A stretch of DNA of 5,689 nucleotides, taken from the NCBI GenBank assembly GCA_022709995.1, contig JAKLHU010000163.1:1-5689 (forward strand), given 5' to 3'. Positions 1-5,689 of the stretch are shown here, one piece after another; the first letter of the stretch is position 1; every line of letters begins with the position of its first letter. Below the pieces are notes generated by a model. That model searched no databases, was not told where the DNA came from, and worked only from the letters and a program-made list of their open reading frames with translations. Source of the DNA: Verrucomicrobiota bacterium. GTDB taxonomy: Bacteria; Verrucomicrobiota; Lentisphaeria; Oligosphaerales; Oligosphaeraceae. The translations under genes and the position numbers were made by a program.

Positions 1-343
1 CCAGCAGGGCGGAGATGTCGCCGTTGCCGGTGAAGTCGTGCAGGGCCTTCCGGGCCAGGGCGGCGCCGAAATCTTTGAAGAGGTCGGTTTTGGCGACGAA
101 GTCGGTTTCGCACAGCAGTTCGACGATGACGCCGACATTGCCTTCGATCAGGGTTGCGAAGATGCCCTGGGTGGCGGCGCGGCCGGCTTTTTTCTCGGCT
201 TTGGCGATGCCGGTCTTGCGCAGGTGTTCGACGGCTGCTTGCAAGTCGCCGTTGCAGGCGACAAGGGCTTTTTTGCAATCCATCATGCCGACGCCGGTTT
301 TCTGGCGCAGCTCATTGACTTGGGCGGCAGTAATCATGGCCAT
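1..343 (-). CDS. tsf: Translation elongation factor Ts, N-terminal part (runs off the left edge)
   Basis: EF-Ts is the cytoplasmic nucleotide exchange factor that releases GDP from EF-Tu so it can reload with GTP during translation. 114 residues are visible. They align without gaps to the start of E. coli EF-Ts as I remember it. Residues 1-50 form the N-terminal UBA-like helical domain with the hallmark GMMDCKKAL (19-27). ETDFVAKTDLF (79-89) holds the Asp-Phe pair (81-82) that disturbs the EF-Tu magnesium site. I chose the ATG at 343 because it gives MAMITAAQV, matching the E. coli start, and because GGGAA at 353-357 lies nine bases upstream. In-frame ATGs at 352 (too close to that site) and 337 are less likely. 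It lies 81 bp downstream of rpsB on the same strand with no terminator visible between them, so it is probably co-transcribed from the rpsB promoter. The C-terminal domains are outside the window. The assignment is very secure. Confidence 0.97.
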   Translation of the reverse strand, partial: MAMITAAQVNELRQKTGVGMMDCKKALVACNGDLQAAVEHLRKTGIAKAEKKAGRAATQGIFATLIEGNVGVIVELLCETDFVAKTDLFKDFGAALARKALHDFTGNGDISALL

Positions 344-424
344 GATGTTCATTTCCCGAATGTTCAGGGTGAGAAGTTGTTGTGGAAAAAGGATGGAGCG
401 GTACGGGGGCGGGGCGGCGGCTGA

Positions 425-1198
425 TCAGGCCTTGGCGCTGTCGTCGTCATCGCCGTCTTTTGCCGCCGGGGCGGCGGCCTTTTCGGCCTTTTCGGCCTTG
501 TCCTGGCGTTTTTTGCTATTCAAGCTGAGGCCGTCGGCGACGGCGGCGGCGATAGTGTCCATGATGACCTTGATGGAGCGGAGGGCATCGTCATTGCCGG
601 GGATGACGTATTCGATTTGGTCGGGGTTGCAGTTGGAGTCGACCAGGGCCACGACCGGGATGTTCAGTTTGGCGGCTTCCTGGACGGCGATGTGTTCGCG
701 GGCGACGTCGACGACGACCATGGCGGCCGGCAGGTTCTTCAGGTTGGCGATGCCGCCGAGGGTGGTCTGCAGTTTTTCCAGTTCGCGGCGGAGACCGGCG
801 ACTTCCTTTTTGGGAAGGCTGTCCAGGCTGCCGTCGGCGTCTTTGGCCTGCAGTTTCTTCATGTAGTTGACGCGGCTGAGGACGACTTTCTGGTTGGTGA
901 GGGTTCCGCCCAGCCAGCGGTCGCACATGAACGGCATGTTGAGGTTTTCGGCGATGCCGCGGACGCATTCCTGGGCCTGTCGTTTGGCGCCGACGAAAAG
1001 GATCTGGCCGCCGTTGGCAGCTGTTTCGCTGAGGTAGTTGCAGGCGGCGGCAAGCTGCTTCATGGTGATGGTCAGGTCGAAGATGGTGATGCCGTTGCGG
1101 GTGCCGTAGATGTACGGCTTCATCTTCGGGTTCCAGCGTCTGGTCTTGTGACCGAAATGCACGCCCGCTTCGAGGAGGTCGGTGATGGATGTCTGCAC
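425..1198 (-). CDS. rpsB: 30S ribosomal protein S2 (GTG start)
   Basis: S2 is a late-assembling protein of the small ribosomal subunit, between head and body on the solvent side, and is needed for S1 docking. The 257-residue product has a typical family length. It shows the family N-terminus LLEAGVHFGHKTRRWNPKMK (8-27), then FVGAKRQ (68-74), the highly conserved DRWLGGTLTN (93-102), the second S2 signature spanning PAAMVVVDVAREHIAVQEA (157-175) and the C-terminal VIPGNDDALRSI (198-209). The tail 229-257 is low-complexity, first Lys/Glu/Ala-rich and then acidic (DGDDDD); such tails vary in S2. I chose GTG at 1198 because homology starts there and AAGGG (1208-1212) sits nine bases upstream. The frame stays open back to 1432, but that extension is unlike any S2 and would begin upstream of the predicted promoter. 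It is the first gene of the rpsB-tsf operon. Confidence 0.97.
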   Translation of the reverse strand: MQTSITDLLEAGVHFGHKTRRWNPKMKPYIYGTRNGITIFDLTITMKQLAAACNYLSETAANGGQILFVGAKRQAQECVRGIAENLNMPFMCDRWLGGTLTNQKVVLSRVNYMKKLQAKDADGSLDSLPKKEVAGLRRELEKLQTTLGGIANLKNLPAAMVVVDVAREHIAVQEAAKLNIPVVALVDSNCNPDQIEYVIPGNDDALRSIKVIMDTIAAAVADGLSLNSKKRQDKAEKAEKAAAPAAKDGDDDDSAKA

Positions 1199-1371
1199 AG
1201 TGCTTGACCCTTTTTGCCTGCGAGGCGCTTTTCCAGACGGCTGCCATCGTGCTGACGATGGCGGTGTCTCCCCGTGCCGACTTCGAAGCGCCTGTTCTGT
1301 TTTTGTATTCGCGTCCCCGGCCCGGGAGAAGGCCGGCCAGCCTTGATGCTGGCGGATAGAGGCGCGGTAGA
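1199..1371 (-). promoter_or_regulatory. Structured 5' leader of rpsB, candidate autoregulatory RNA
   Basis: The leader between the predicted start site and the rpsB GTG contains two structured units. The 5' unit is a possible three-way junction. CGCG (1363-1366) pairs with CGCG (1310-1313) and encloses two hairpins: GCCAGC/GCTGGC (1348-1353 with 1336-1341) and CGGCC/GGCCG (1331-1335 with 1318-1322). An A-rich linker (1293-1306) follows. The 3' unit has an outer stem GGCGCTT/AAGCGCC (1286-1292 with 1224-1230), an inner AGAC/GTCT (1266-1269 with 1235-1238) and a perfect apical stem GCCATCG/CGATGGC (1256-1262 with 1243-1249) with a six-base loop. The ribosome binding site AAGGG lies 12 nt beyond the outer stem. 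In E. coli, S2 represses rpsB-tsf through its own mRNA leader. I see the hairpins; a regulatory role here is inferred from position. I do not recognise a known leader family. Confidence 0.5.
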
Positions 1372-1377
1372 AGAAAT

Positions 1378-1406
1378 AATATAATGAGGTTTTTTGCTTC
1401 TGCCAA
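1378..1406 (-). promoter_or_regulatory. Sigma-70-type promoter of the rpsB-tsf operon
   Basis: Read on the minus strand, a -35 box TTGGCA (1401-1406, five of six consensus bases) is separated by exactly 17 bp from a -10 box TATATT (1378-1383, five of six). The surroundings are AT-rich in an otherwise GC-rich window. Transcription would start near 1371, leaving a leader of about 170 nt before the rpsB GTG. This is consensus matching only; no start site has been measured. Confidence 0.75.
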
Positions 1407-1483
1407 TCAAAAGGCGGGAAGTTCGCCATCATAGTCGTAATCGGTCAGTGTACAACCCGGCGCTCCGCTGGGACAATTTGCAG

Positions 1484-1567
1484 GTTACAGGCTCCTTGGG
1501 TGGGCGACGGCGTATGTAGTTCAGGCTTTAGCCTGCTCTCCATTCCCCGGTTATCCGGCCCTGTAAC
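1484..1567. repeat. REP/MITE-like palindromic element
   Basis: GTTACAGG (1484-1491) and CCTGTAAC (1560-1567) form a perfect 8-bp inverted repeat with 68 bp between. Almost exactly at its centre is the palindrome CAGGCTTTAGCCTG (1522-1535), preceded by GTAGTT. A second pair, GGCTCC (1490-1495) and GGAGCC (1571-1576), overlaps or flanks the outer arms but in an order that cannot nest with them. Short AGTTCAGGCTTTAGCCTG-type palindromes occur in many bacterial genomes as dispersed REP-like units, which is what this resembles. Copy number in this genome cannot be seen from one window. Confidence 0.45.
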
Positions 1568-1666
1568 ATAGGAGCCATTGTGTCTGGCGGCGGTAGTCTG
1601 GCGCGCCAAGGTGGTGCCTCCGGCCCTGAGGCGCCCAAGCGTTATCTGCTCAATCGTTCAGTTATC

Positions 1667-2089
1667 AATGGCTGACCGCTTACTCATAGTCCAAGCCCGT
1701 CCGAAAAGCCTAACCGCGATTCCGGCAGCCTTTGCTGTCATGACGGCATGGAGACCGCTGTCCAGGACATCCTTCTCGCGCGCGACCAATTGGGTGGAGG
1801 TTCCCCCTTTGGGTGGGTGGGCTTGATTTCTGCGGACGGCGGAAAAAATAGCTGGTCGAGACGACGTTTGCCAGCGCTTTTGTGCAGTATCATCTGAAAT
1901 AGTATCTTTCCCATGACTTGGAGCTCTTCGAACAGTCCCCAGCCTGGCGTCTGGCGCTTCTTCAGGGACTTATAGCCGATGCCCACGACGTGATGATCGG
2001 CAGCAACCTCCTGCGTTGAAAATCGGCGCCATCTGCGGATGAATCTTTCGTCAAAGGCTCCTCCTATGAAACCAAAGGTTGGCTGATGT
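1667..2089 (-). pseudogene. Possible frameshifted gene remnant, unrecognised
   Basis: On the minus strand one frame is open from just after a TGA (2090-2092) down to about 1738. It reads FGFIGGAFDERFIRRWRRF near its start and GIGYKSLKKRQTPGWGLFEE (GTG at 1986) further on. Near the A6/T6 tract at 1843-1848 the -1 frame becomes the more protein-like one. It continues through GGTSTQLVAREKDVLDSGLH and AVMTAKAAGIAVRLFGRAW and stops at about 1667. One added T in the tract would join the two frames. I recognise no family. The opposite strand of 1667-1826 also reads as an open frame, so protein-likeness alone is weak evidence. It could equally be non-coding repeat DNA. Confidence 0.2.
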
Positions 2090-2169
2090 ATGTTTCATGG
2101 CCTTTGATGTCGCGGCAAGCGCGGCGTCGACAACTTTTGGACGGCCTCTAGTCCCCGTGGTTGGGTGGC

Positions 2170-2290
2170 GGCCGGGATCTTCCCCTGGCGTTGCGTCCCC
2201 CGGGCGGGCAATGGCCGGGCGACGGCTTGACGGGCCGGGTGGCCGGGCTATGGTATTGGGCGGCCCGGGCGATGCCGTCGCCGGCCGGGC
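2170..2290 (+). repeat. Cluster of GGCCGGG heptamers upstream of the glycosidase
   Basis: GGCCGGG occurs five times in 121 bp (starting at 2170, 2213, 2233, 2241 and 2283), three of them extended to GGCCGGGC. Spacing is irregular (43, 20, 8 and 42 bp), so this is not a tandem array. The same word also occurs downstream of the gene (4195-4202 and within 4286-4297). It may be a favoured genomic word or simply GC-rich low complexity. Confidence 0.4.
2227..2254 (+). promoter_or_regulatory. Weak candidate promoter for the glycosidase gene
   Basis: TTGACG (2227-2232, five of six -35 bases) and TATGGT (2249-2254, four of six -10 bases) are separated by 16 bp. This would start transcription near 2261 and give a leader of about 73 nt. 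The spacer is almost entirely G and C (GGCCGGG repeats), and the -10 box is poor. An activator or another sigma factor may be needed, or the true promoter may lie elsewhere. Confidence 0.3.
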
Positions 2291-2333
2291 AGGGAATAGT
2301 TTTTTGAAATGTGATTGGGAAGGAGCCGCCAGC

Positions 2334-4184
2334 ATGGAACAGCCAGCGCCTTTTCTGGCCTACCGGTCCTTTTACACGCCGCTCAACACCTTGGAGAAGT
2401 TTGGTCGGATCGGTTATGATACGGTCTGCCTGTTTCCGGCCCATACGGTCAATTCGCGGGGCACGCCCTATTCGCAGTATCCGCCGACGTGGCTGTGGCA
2501 TGACGTCTACGATTTCACCGTGGTGGACAAGATTGTCGCGGACGTGTCGCGGGCCTTGCCCGGAGCCCGTTTCCTGTGCATGATTGACCTCAATTCGCCG
2601 GCCTGGCTGGAGCACATCAACTGCTACAGCTGTTCGGATACGTTCAACAATCTGGGCAAGGCGATCCACAATCCCGACTGGCGGGCGCCGACCGAACGCT
2701 ATCTGCGCAGTTTTGTCGACTATTGCGAGAGCCGTTACGCGGACCGCATTCTGGCGTACATGCCATGTTGCGGGGCGACGGACGAATGGTATGATTACTC
2801 CCAGGGTACGGAGGATTCGAACCGCCGGGCCGCCTGGCGGCGATGGCGCCAGGCCCAGGGGCGGCCGGACCCGGTTGACATTCCGCCCGAATCCGTGCGC
2901 GAACACGTCAGCCACGATGGCTTTCTCCGTTCGCCGGAGGCCGACGAGGTGGCGGTCGCGTACTGGCGTTTCTGCAACGAAGCCGTTGCCGACGCCATCG
3001 TGCATTTTGCCCGGATTGTCCGGTCGGCGGTTCGCCGGCCGGTGTCGGTCGGCTGTTTCTACGGCTACATTCTGGAAAAAACGACCCGCACCCTGGTTTC
3101 CTGCGGCCATCTGGAATATGAGAAGGTGCTGGACGCGCCGGAAATCGACTTTGTCATCAGTCCGGGCACGTATCGCGACCGGGAGATGGGCGGCGGGAGC
3201 GGCTTTCTAATCCCGCACGGCACCGTCGCGGTGCGCGGCAAGAAACTTCTGCATGAATGCGATCAGCGGACGCATACGTACAACTCCTACTTGACGCCGC
3301 ACATCAACCTGCGCCTCAACACGGCCTGGCCGGACGAGAAGGCGACGGTCGCCGGCCTGCGGCGCGAGGCCGCCCTGGGGCTGATCAAGCGGACCCACCT
3401 GTGGTGGTTCGACATGTGGGGCGACTACTACCAGGGCGAACAAGTCATGCAGACGCTCGCCCGGATCCGGGAGCTGTGGTCGCGACATGGCGGCCAGCCG
3501 GCCCGGGACATGAGCCAGACGGCGATGATCGTCGACCCGGAAAGCACGTATTACGTCAATCAGGACCACCCCTGGGCGGTGGACATGAACCTCGGCACCC
3601 GCAACCGTCTCAACCGGCTTGGCGCCCCGTTCGAAGTCTTTTCCTTCCAAGATATACCCCGCTGCCCGGACTTCGACCGCTTCCGGATGGTGATCTTCAC
3701 GTCGGCGTTCATGCTCACCCCGGCGAAAATCGCCCTGTTGCGGCGGCATGTCCTGAACCGTGGTCGGACCGTGGTCTGGCTGTACGCTCCGGGAATCATC
3801 CAGGCGGGGCGTCTCGATCCGGCGTTCTGCGAGACCGTCAGCGGCATCCCCTACGGAAAGCCGGGGATTGCGTGTCGCGACATGGGCGACTGGACGTCGT
3901 GCTACGTGCACGACTTCAAGGATCTGACGACGGCCGTACTCAAGGGTATGGCGGCGACGGCGGGGGTGCACCTGTACTGCGACGCGGAGCTTCCGGTCTA
4001 CGCCGAGGGCGACCTGCTGGCCGTTCATGTCGCCACTGGGGGCGAGGTCCGGCTGCGGTTGCCGGCGGGCGTCAATCGGGTCACGGAATTGTTCCGCGGC
4101 CGCGAGGAAGCCGTCGGCCCCGGTGGTTGCTTGGACTATGCCTGCGCCGCCCCGGACACCATGCTGTTCCAGCTCCAGGCTTGA
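2334..4184 (+). CDS. GH42-like three-domain glycoside hydrolase, family and substrate unassigned
   Basis: A 616-residue protein, probably a cytoplasmic glycosidase acting on an imported oligosaccharide; no signal peptide or membrane segment is visible. Residues about 1-385 look like a TIM barrel: CMIDLNSPAWL (82-92), CGATDEWYDY (146-155), VGCFYGYILE (239-248), SPGTYRDREMGGGSGF (276-291), LLHECDQRTHTY (305-316) and WWFDMWGDYY (357-366). By position, E151 is the likely acid/base and E308 the likely nucleophile. Residues about 393-545 resemble the Rossmann-like trimerisation domain of GH42 (TAMIVDPESTYYV, 396-408; TVVWLYAPGII, 479-489). Residues about 550-616 look like a small beta domain. The layout recalls GH42 and GH164, but I cannot assign a family. 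The ATG at 2334 has AAGGAG (2320-2325) eight bases upstream. The frame stays open back to 2079, but that part is GC-rich noise. It appears to be a single-gene unit, convergent with carB. Confidence 0.85.
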   Translation: MEQPAPFLAYRSFYTPLNTLEKFGRIGYDTVCLFPAHTVNSRGTPYSQYPPTWLWHDVYDFTVVDKIVADVSRALPGARFLCMIDLNSPAWLEHINCYSCSDTFNNLGKAIHNPDWRAPTERYLRSFVDYCESRYADRILAYMPCCGATDEWYDYSQGTEDSNRRAAWRRWRQAQGRPDPVDIPPESVREHVSHDGFLRSPEADEVAVAYWRFCNEAVADAIVHFARIVRSAVRRPVSVGCFYGYILEKTTRTLVSCGHLEYEKVLDAPEIDFVISPGTYRDREMGGGSGFLIPHGTVAVRGKKLLHECDQRTHTYNSYLTPHINLRLNTAWPDEKATVAGLRREAALGLIKRTHLWWFDMWGDYYQGEQVMQTLARIRELWSRHGGQPARDMSQTAMIVDPESTYYVNQDHPWAVDMNLGTRNRLNRLGAPFEVFSFQDIPRCPDFDRFRMVIFTSAFMLTPAKIALLRRHVLNRGRTVVWLYAPGIIQAGRLDPAFCETVSGIPYGKPGIACRDMGDWTSCYVHDFKDLTTAVLKGMAATAGVHLYCDAELPVYAEGDLLAVHVATGGEVRLRLPAGVNRVTELFRGREEAVGPGGCLDYACAAPDTMLFQLQA

Positions 4185-4274
4185 GTGTGGAATCGGCCGG
4201 GCGGGCGCGCCGGGCCGGCTCGCGTCTGGCTGGCCTTCCGCCCCCGCCCAGGTAATGCCGTCCGTCGGCCGGAC

Positions 4275-4303
4275 CCCGGCTGGCGGGCCGGGCCGGGTTG
4301 TTT
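4275..4303 (+). terminator. Possible intrinsic terminator after the glycosidase gene
   Basis: CCCGGC (4275-4280) can pair with GCCGGG at 4292-4297, which is followed directly by TTGTTT (4298-4303). A nearer GCCGGG at 4287-4292 competes for the same arm. The stem is short and the T-tract is broken by a G, so the call is tentative. It lies about 90 bp past the stop codon, in the convergent spacer. Confidence 0.3.
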
Positions 4304-4316
4304 GCCAGGGAGGCAG

Positions 4317-4347
4317 CCGCCCATTGTTAGGACCCAAGGCTGGGCGG
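4317..4347. repeat. Inverted repeat in the convergent spacer
   Basis: CCGCCCA (4317-4323) and TGGGCGG (4341-4347) form a perfect 7-bp inverted repeat around a 17-base loop, about 60 bp beyond the carB stop. No T-tract follows on either strand, so it is not a standard intrinsic terminator. It could stall transcription or protect 3' ends of the convergent transcripts, but that is only a guess. Confidence 0.3.
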
Positions 4348-4406
4348 GCGGATCGGCGGCGGGAAAGCCTGCCGGGGCGCCCGGGGAGCTGGCCGGTCTT
4401 CTGGAT

Positions 4407-5689
4407 TCAGACGATATTCCGGTGATATTCCTGCAGGGACATGACGCCGCCGTCGCCTTTCTGGAAATCGGCGATGCCCTCGGCGGCGGCTTTGGCGGCT
4501 GCGACGGTCGTTATGTAGGGCACGCCATGACGGATGGCGGTTTTCCGGATGTACGAGTCGTCGGTGGCGCTGGCTTTGCCGATCGGGGTGTTGATGACCA
4601 GGTGGATTTCGCCGTTCTTGATGGCGTCCGCGATGTTCGGGCGGCCTTCGGTGATCTTGGCGATCGGCGTGGCCTTGACGCCATGAGCGACCAGGAACGC
4701 GCAGGTGCCGTCGGTCGCCCGGATTGCAAAGCCGAGCTGCATGAATTTGCGGGCCGGCTCCAGGATGCCCTGGCGGTCGGCCGGGTGGACGGTGATCAGA
4801 ACCGTCCCGGAGCTTGGCAGCGGGGGCTTGGCGGCTTCTTCCGCCTTGTAGAAGGCCAGGCCGAAGTCGGTGGCCAGGCCCAGGACCTCGCCCGTCGAGC
4901 GCATTTCCGGCCCGAGGACGGGGTCGACTTCCGGCAGCATGGCGAAGGGGAAGACGGCTTCCTTGACGCCGTGATGCGGGATGGTGCGGTGCTGCAGATT
5001 GAGATTGGCGAGGCGTTCGCCCATCATCAGGCGGGTGGCCAGGCTGGCCATGGCGATGCCGCAGACTTTGGACACCAGGGGCACGGTCCGGGACGCGCGC
5101 GGATTGGCTTCCAGGACGTAGACGACGTCTTCGCAGATCGCGTACTGCATGTTCATCAGGCCGACGACGCCCATTTCCCGGGCAATCCTGGCCGTGTATT
5201 CCCGGATCGTCTCAATGTGCCGCGGCGGAATGCTGATCGGCGGGATGACGCAGGCGGAGTCCCCGGAATGGATGCCGGCCAGTTCGATATGCTCCATCAC
5301 CGACGGCACGAACGCGTCATGGCCGTCGGCAATCGCGTCCGCCTCGCTCTCAATGGCGTTTTCCAGGAATTTGTCGATCAGGATGGGCCGTTCCGGGGTG
5401 ACGTCTACCGCGGCCTCGACGTATTGCCGGAGCATGGCGTCGTCGCGGACGACTTCCATGCCGCGTCCGCCGAGCACGAAGGACGGCCGGACCATGAGCG
5501 GGTAGCCGATGCGGGCGGCGATGGCCAGCGCCTGGTCGAGGTTGCTGGCCATGCCGGAGACCGGCATGGGGATGTTGAGTTTTTCCATCATGGTGCGGAA
5601 CAGGTCGCGGTCTTCGGCCATGTCGATGGTCGCCGGGGAGGTACCCAGAATGTTGACACCGTTCCGGGCCAGGTCGGCGGCCAGGTTGA
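4407..5689 (-). CDS. carB: Carbamoyl phosphate synthetase large subunit, C-terminal 426 residues (runs off the right edge)
   Basis: CarB makes carbamoyl phosphate from glutamine-derived ammonia, bicarbonate and two ATP, feeding pyrimidine and arginine synthesis in the cytoplasm with CarA. The visible part starts inside the second (carbamate-phosphorylating) synthetase unit. It shows GTSPATIDMAEDRDLF (15-30 of the fragment), the ATP-grasp segment RPSFVLGGRGMEVV (67-80), HSGDSACVIPP (140-150), the metal/ATP site with the Gln of MNMQY (178-182) and EANPR (193-197), and GPEMRSTGEVLG (259-270). From about 294 the MGS-like allosteric domain follows. By alignment to E. coli numbering from memory, T974 (here 325), T977, K993 (344), N1015 (366) and T1042 (393) are kept, K954 is Arg and T1017 is Pro (368). 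The gene stops with TGA at 4407-4409 after a normal C-terminus. The N-terminal part lies outside the window. Confidence 0.97.
   Translation of the reverse strand, partial: NLAADLARNGVNILGTSPATIDMAEDRDLFRTMMEKLNIPMPVSGMASNLDQALAIAARIGYPLMVRPSFVLGGRGMEVVRDDAMLRQYVEAAVDVTPERPILIDKFLENAIESEADAIADGHDAFVPSVMEHIELAGIHSGDSACVIPPISIPPRHIETIREYTARIAREMGVVGLMNMQYAICEDVVYVLEANPRASRTVPLVSKVCGIAMASLATRLMMGERLANLNLQHRTIPHHGVKEAVFPFAMLPEVDPVLGPEMRSTGEVLGLATDFGLAFYKAEEAAKPPLPSSGTVLITVHPADRQGILEPARKFMQLGFAIRATDGTCAFLVAHGVKATPIAKITEGRPNIADAIKNGEIHLVINTPIGKASATDDSYIRKTAIRHGVPYITTVAAAKAAAEGIADFQKGDGGVMSLQEYHRNIV

Larger units (their letters stand above)
1433..2226. other. Gene-poor region between the divergent rpsB and glycosidase promoters
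   Basis: I find no intact gene here. Open frames on both strands are at most about 110 codons, lack a convincing start with a ribosome binding site, and match no family I recognise. Base composition is uneven: two 60-base lines (1861-1920 and 2041-2100) count at 43% GC, against 67% for a line in the glycosidase gene. The stretch holds a palindromic element at 1484-1567, a perfect 10-bp palindrome TGGCGCGCCA at 1599-1608, an 8-bp stem at 1613-1620 with 1628-1635 (one G-U pair, seven-base loop), and an A6 tract at 1843-1848. This fits an old insertion site or decayed accessory DNA next to a conserved operon. Confidence 0.6.

Noticed and set aside
15..866. A 283-codon open frame on the plus strand
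   Set aside because: It lies antisense to rpsB and tsf, whose identities are certain. It matches no family and reflects GC-rich codon usage on the other strand.
1199..1432. A 78-residue N-terminal extension of S2
   Set aside because: It begins upstream of the -10 box, has no S2 homology, and would displace the well-placed GTG with its ribosome binding site.
1599..1635. Palindrome TGGCGCGCCA and the adjacent 8-bp stem as a terminator or operator
   Set aside because: There is no T-tract and no adjacent gene that it could serve, so it is only noted as structure in the gene-poor region.
1578..1826. An 82-codon plus-strand open frame with a TTG start after AGGAG
   Set aside because: It matches no family and has a rare start codon. 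It overlaps the minus-strand frame listed as a possible remnant and lies in repeat-rich DNA.
2079..2333. An 85-residue N-terminal extension of the glycosidase
   Set aside because: It is translated low-complexity GC-rich DNA with no signal peptide or domain, and it would start upstream of the candidate promoter. The ATG at 2334 has a strong ribosome binding site.
2148..3110. A 320-codon minus-strand open frame
   Set aside because: It is antisense to the glycosidase and its upstream region, with no recognisable domain.
3207..4337. A 376-codon minus-strand open frame
   Set aside because: It is a shadow antisense to the glycosidase, which has clear domain motifs. Its Pro/Arg-rich translation resembles no known protein.
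1..5689. CRISPR array, tRNA, rRNA or intact insertion sequence
   Set aside because: I looked for regularly spaced direct repeats, cloverleaf-like segments, rRNA motifs and transposase motifs and saw none.

Overview
The window looks like bacterial chromosome with GC-rich coding sequence (a hand count of one 60-base line in the glycosidase gene gives 67% GC). It carries two housekeeping loci with one accessory catabolic gene between them. The ribosomal protein S2, EF-Ts and CarB sequences are clearly bacterial. The style of the intracellular three-domain glycosidase, with the S2 sequence, suggests the PVC group (Lentisphaerota, Kiritimatiellota, Verrucomicrobiota or Planctomycetota). This is an inference from general family resemblance, not a demonstrated placement.

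Layout from left to right. (1) 1-1406, minus strand: the translation operon promoter > leader > rpsB > tsf. A good sigma-70-type promoter (TTGGCA, 17 bp, TATATT) lies at 1378-1406. It is followed by a leader of about 170 nt with several strong hairpins, then rpsB with a GTG start at 1198, an 81-bp gap, and the first 114 codons of tsf, which runs off the left edge. (2) 1433-2226: about 800 bp with no convincing intact gene. It holds a palindromic REP/MITE-like element (1484-1567), further small palindromes, stretches of clearly lower GC (43% in two 60-base lines), and minus-strand reading frames that may be remnants of a decayed gene. (3) 2227-4184, plus strand: one complete gene for a 616-residue cytoplasmic glycoside hydrolase-like protein of GH42-like, three-domain architecture. 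It has a weak candidate promoter in a GGCCGGG-rich stretch and a good ribosome binding site. (4) 4185-4406: a short GC-rich convergent spacer with two inverted repeats, one of which may be a terminator. (5) 4407-5689, minus strand: the C-terminal 426 residues of carB, the large subunit of carbamoyl phosphate synthetase, running off the right edge.

The three loci do not form a pathway. rpsB-tsf serves translation, carB serves pyrimidine and arginine synthesis, and the glycosidase probably cleaves an imported oligosaccharide. The glycosidase is a single-gene unit, divergent from rpsB and convergent with carB. The items most worth following up are the glycosidase, whose family and substrate cannot be fixed from sequence alone and whose presumed acid/base Glu lacks the usual preceding Asn, and the structured rpsB leader, a candidate autoregulatory RNA. 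I found no CRISPR array, tRNA, rRNA, intact transposase or obvious multi-gene novel system.
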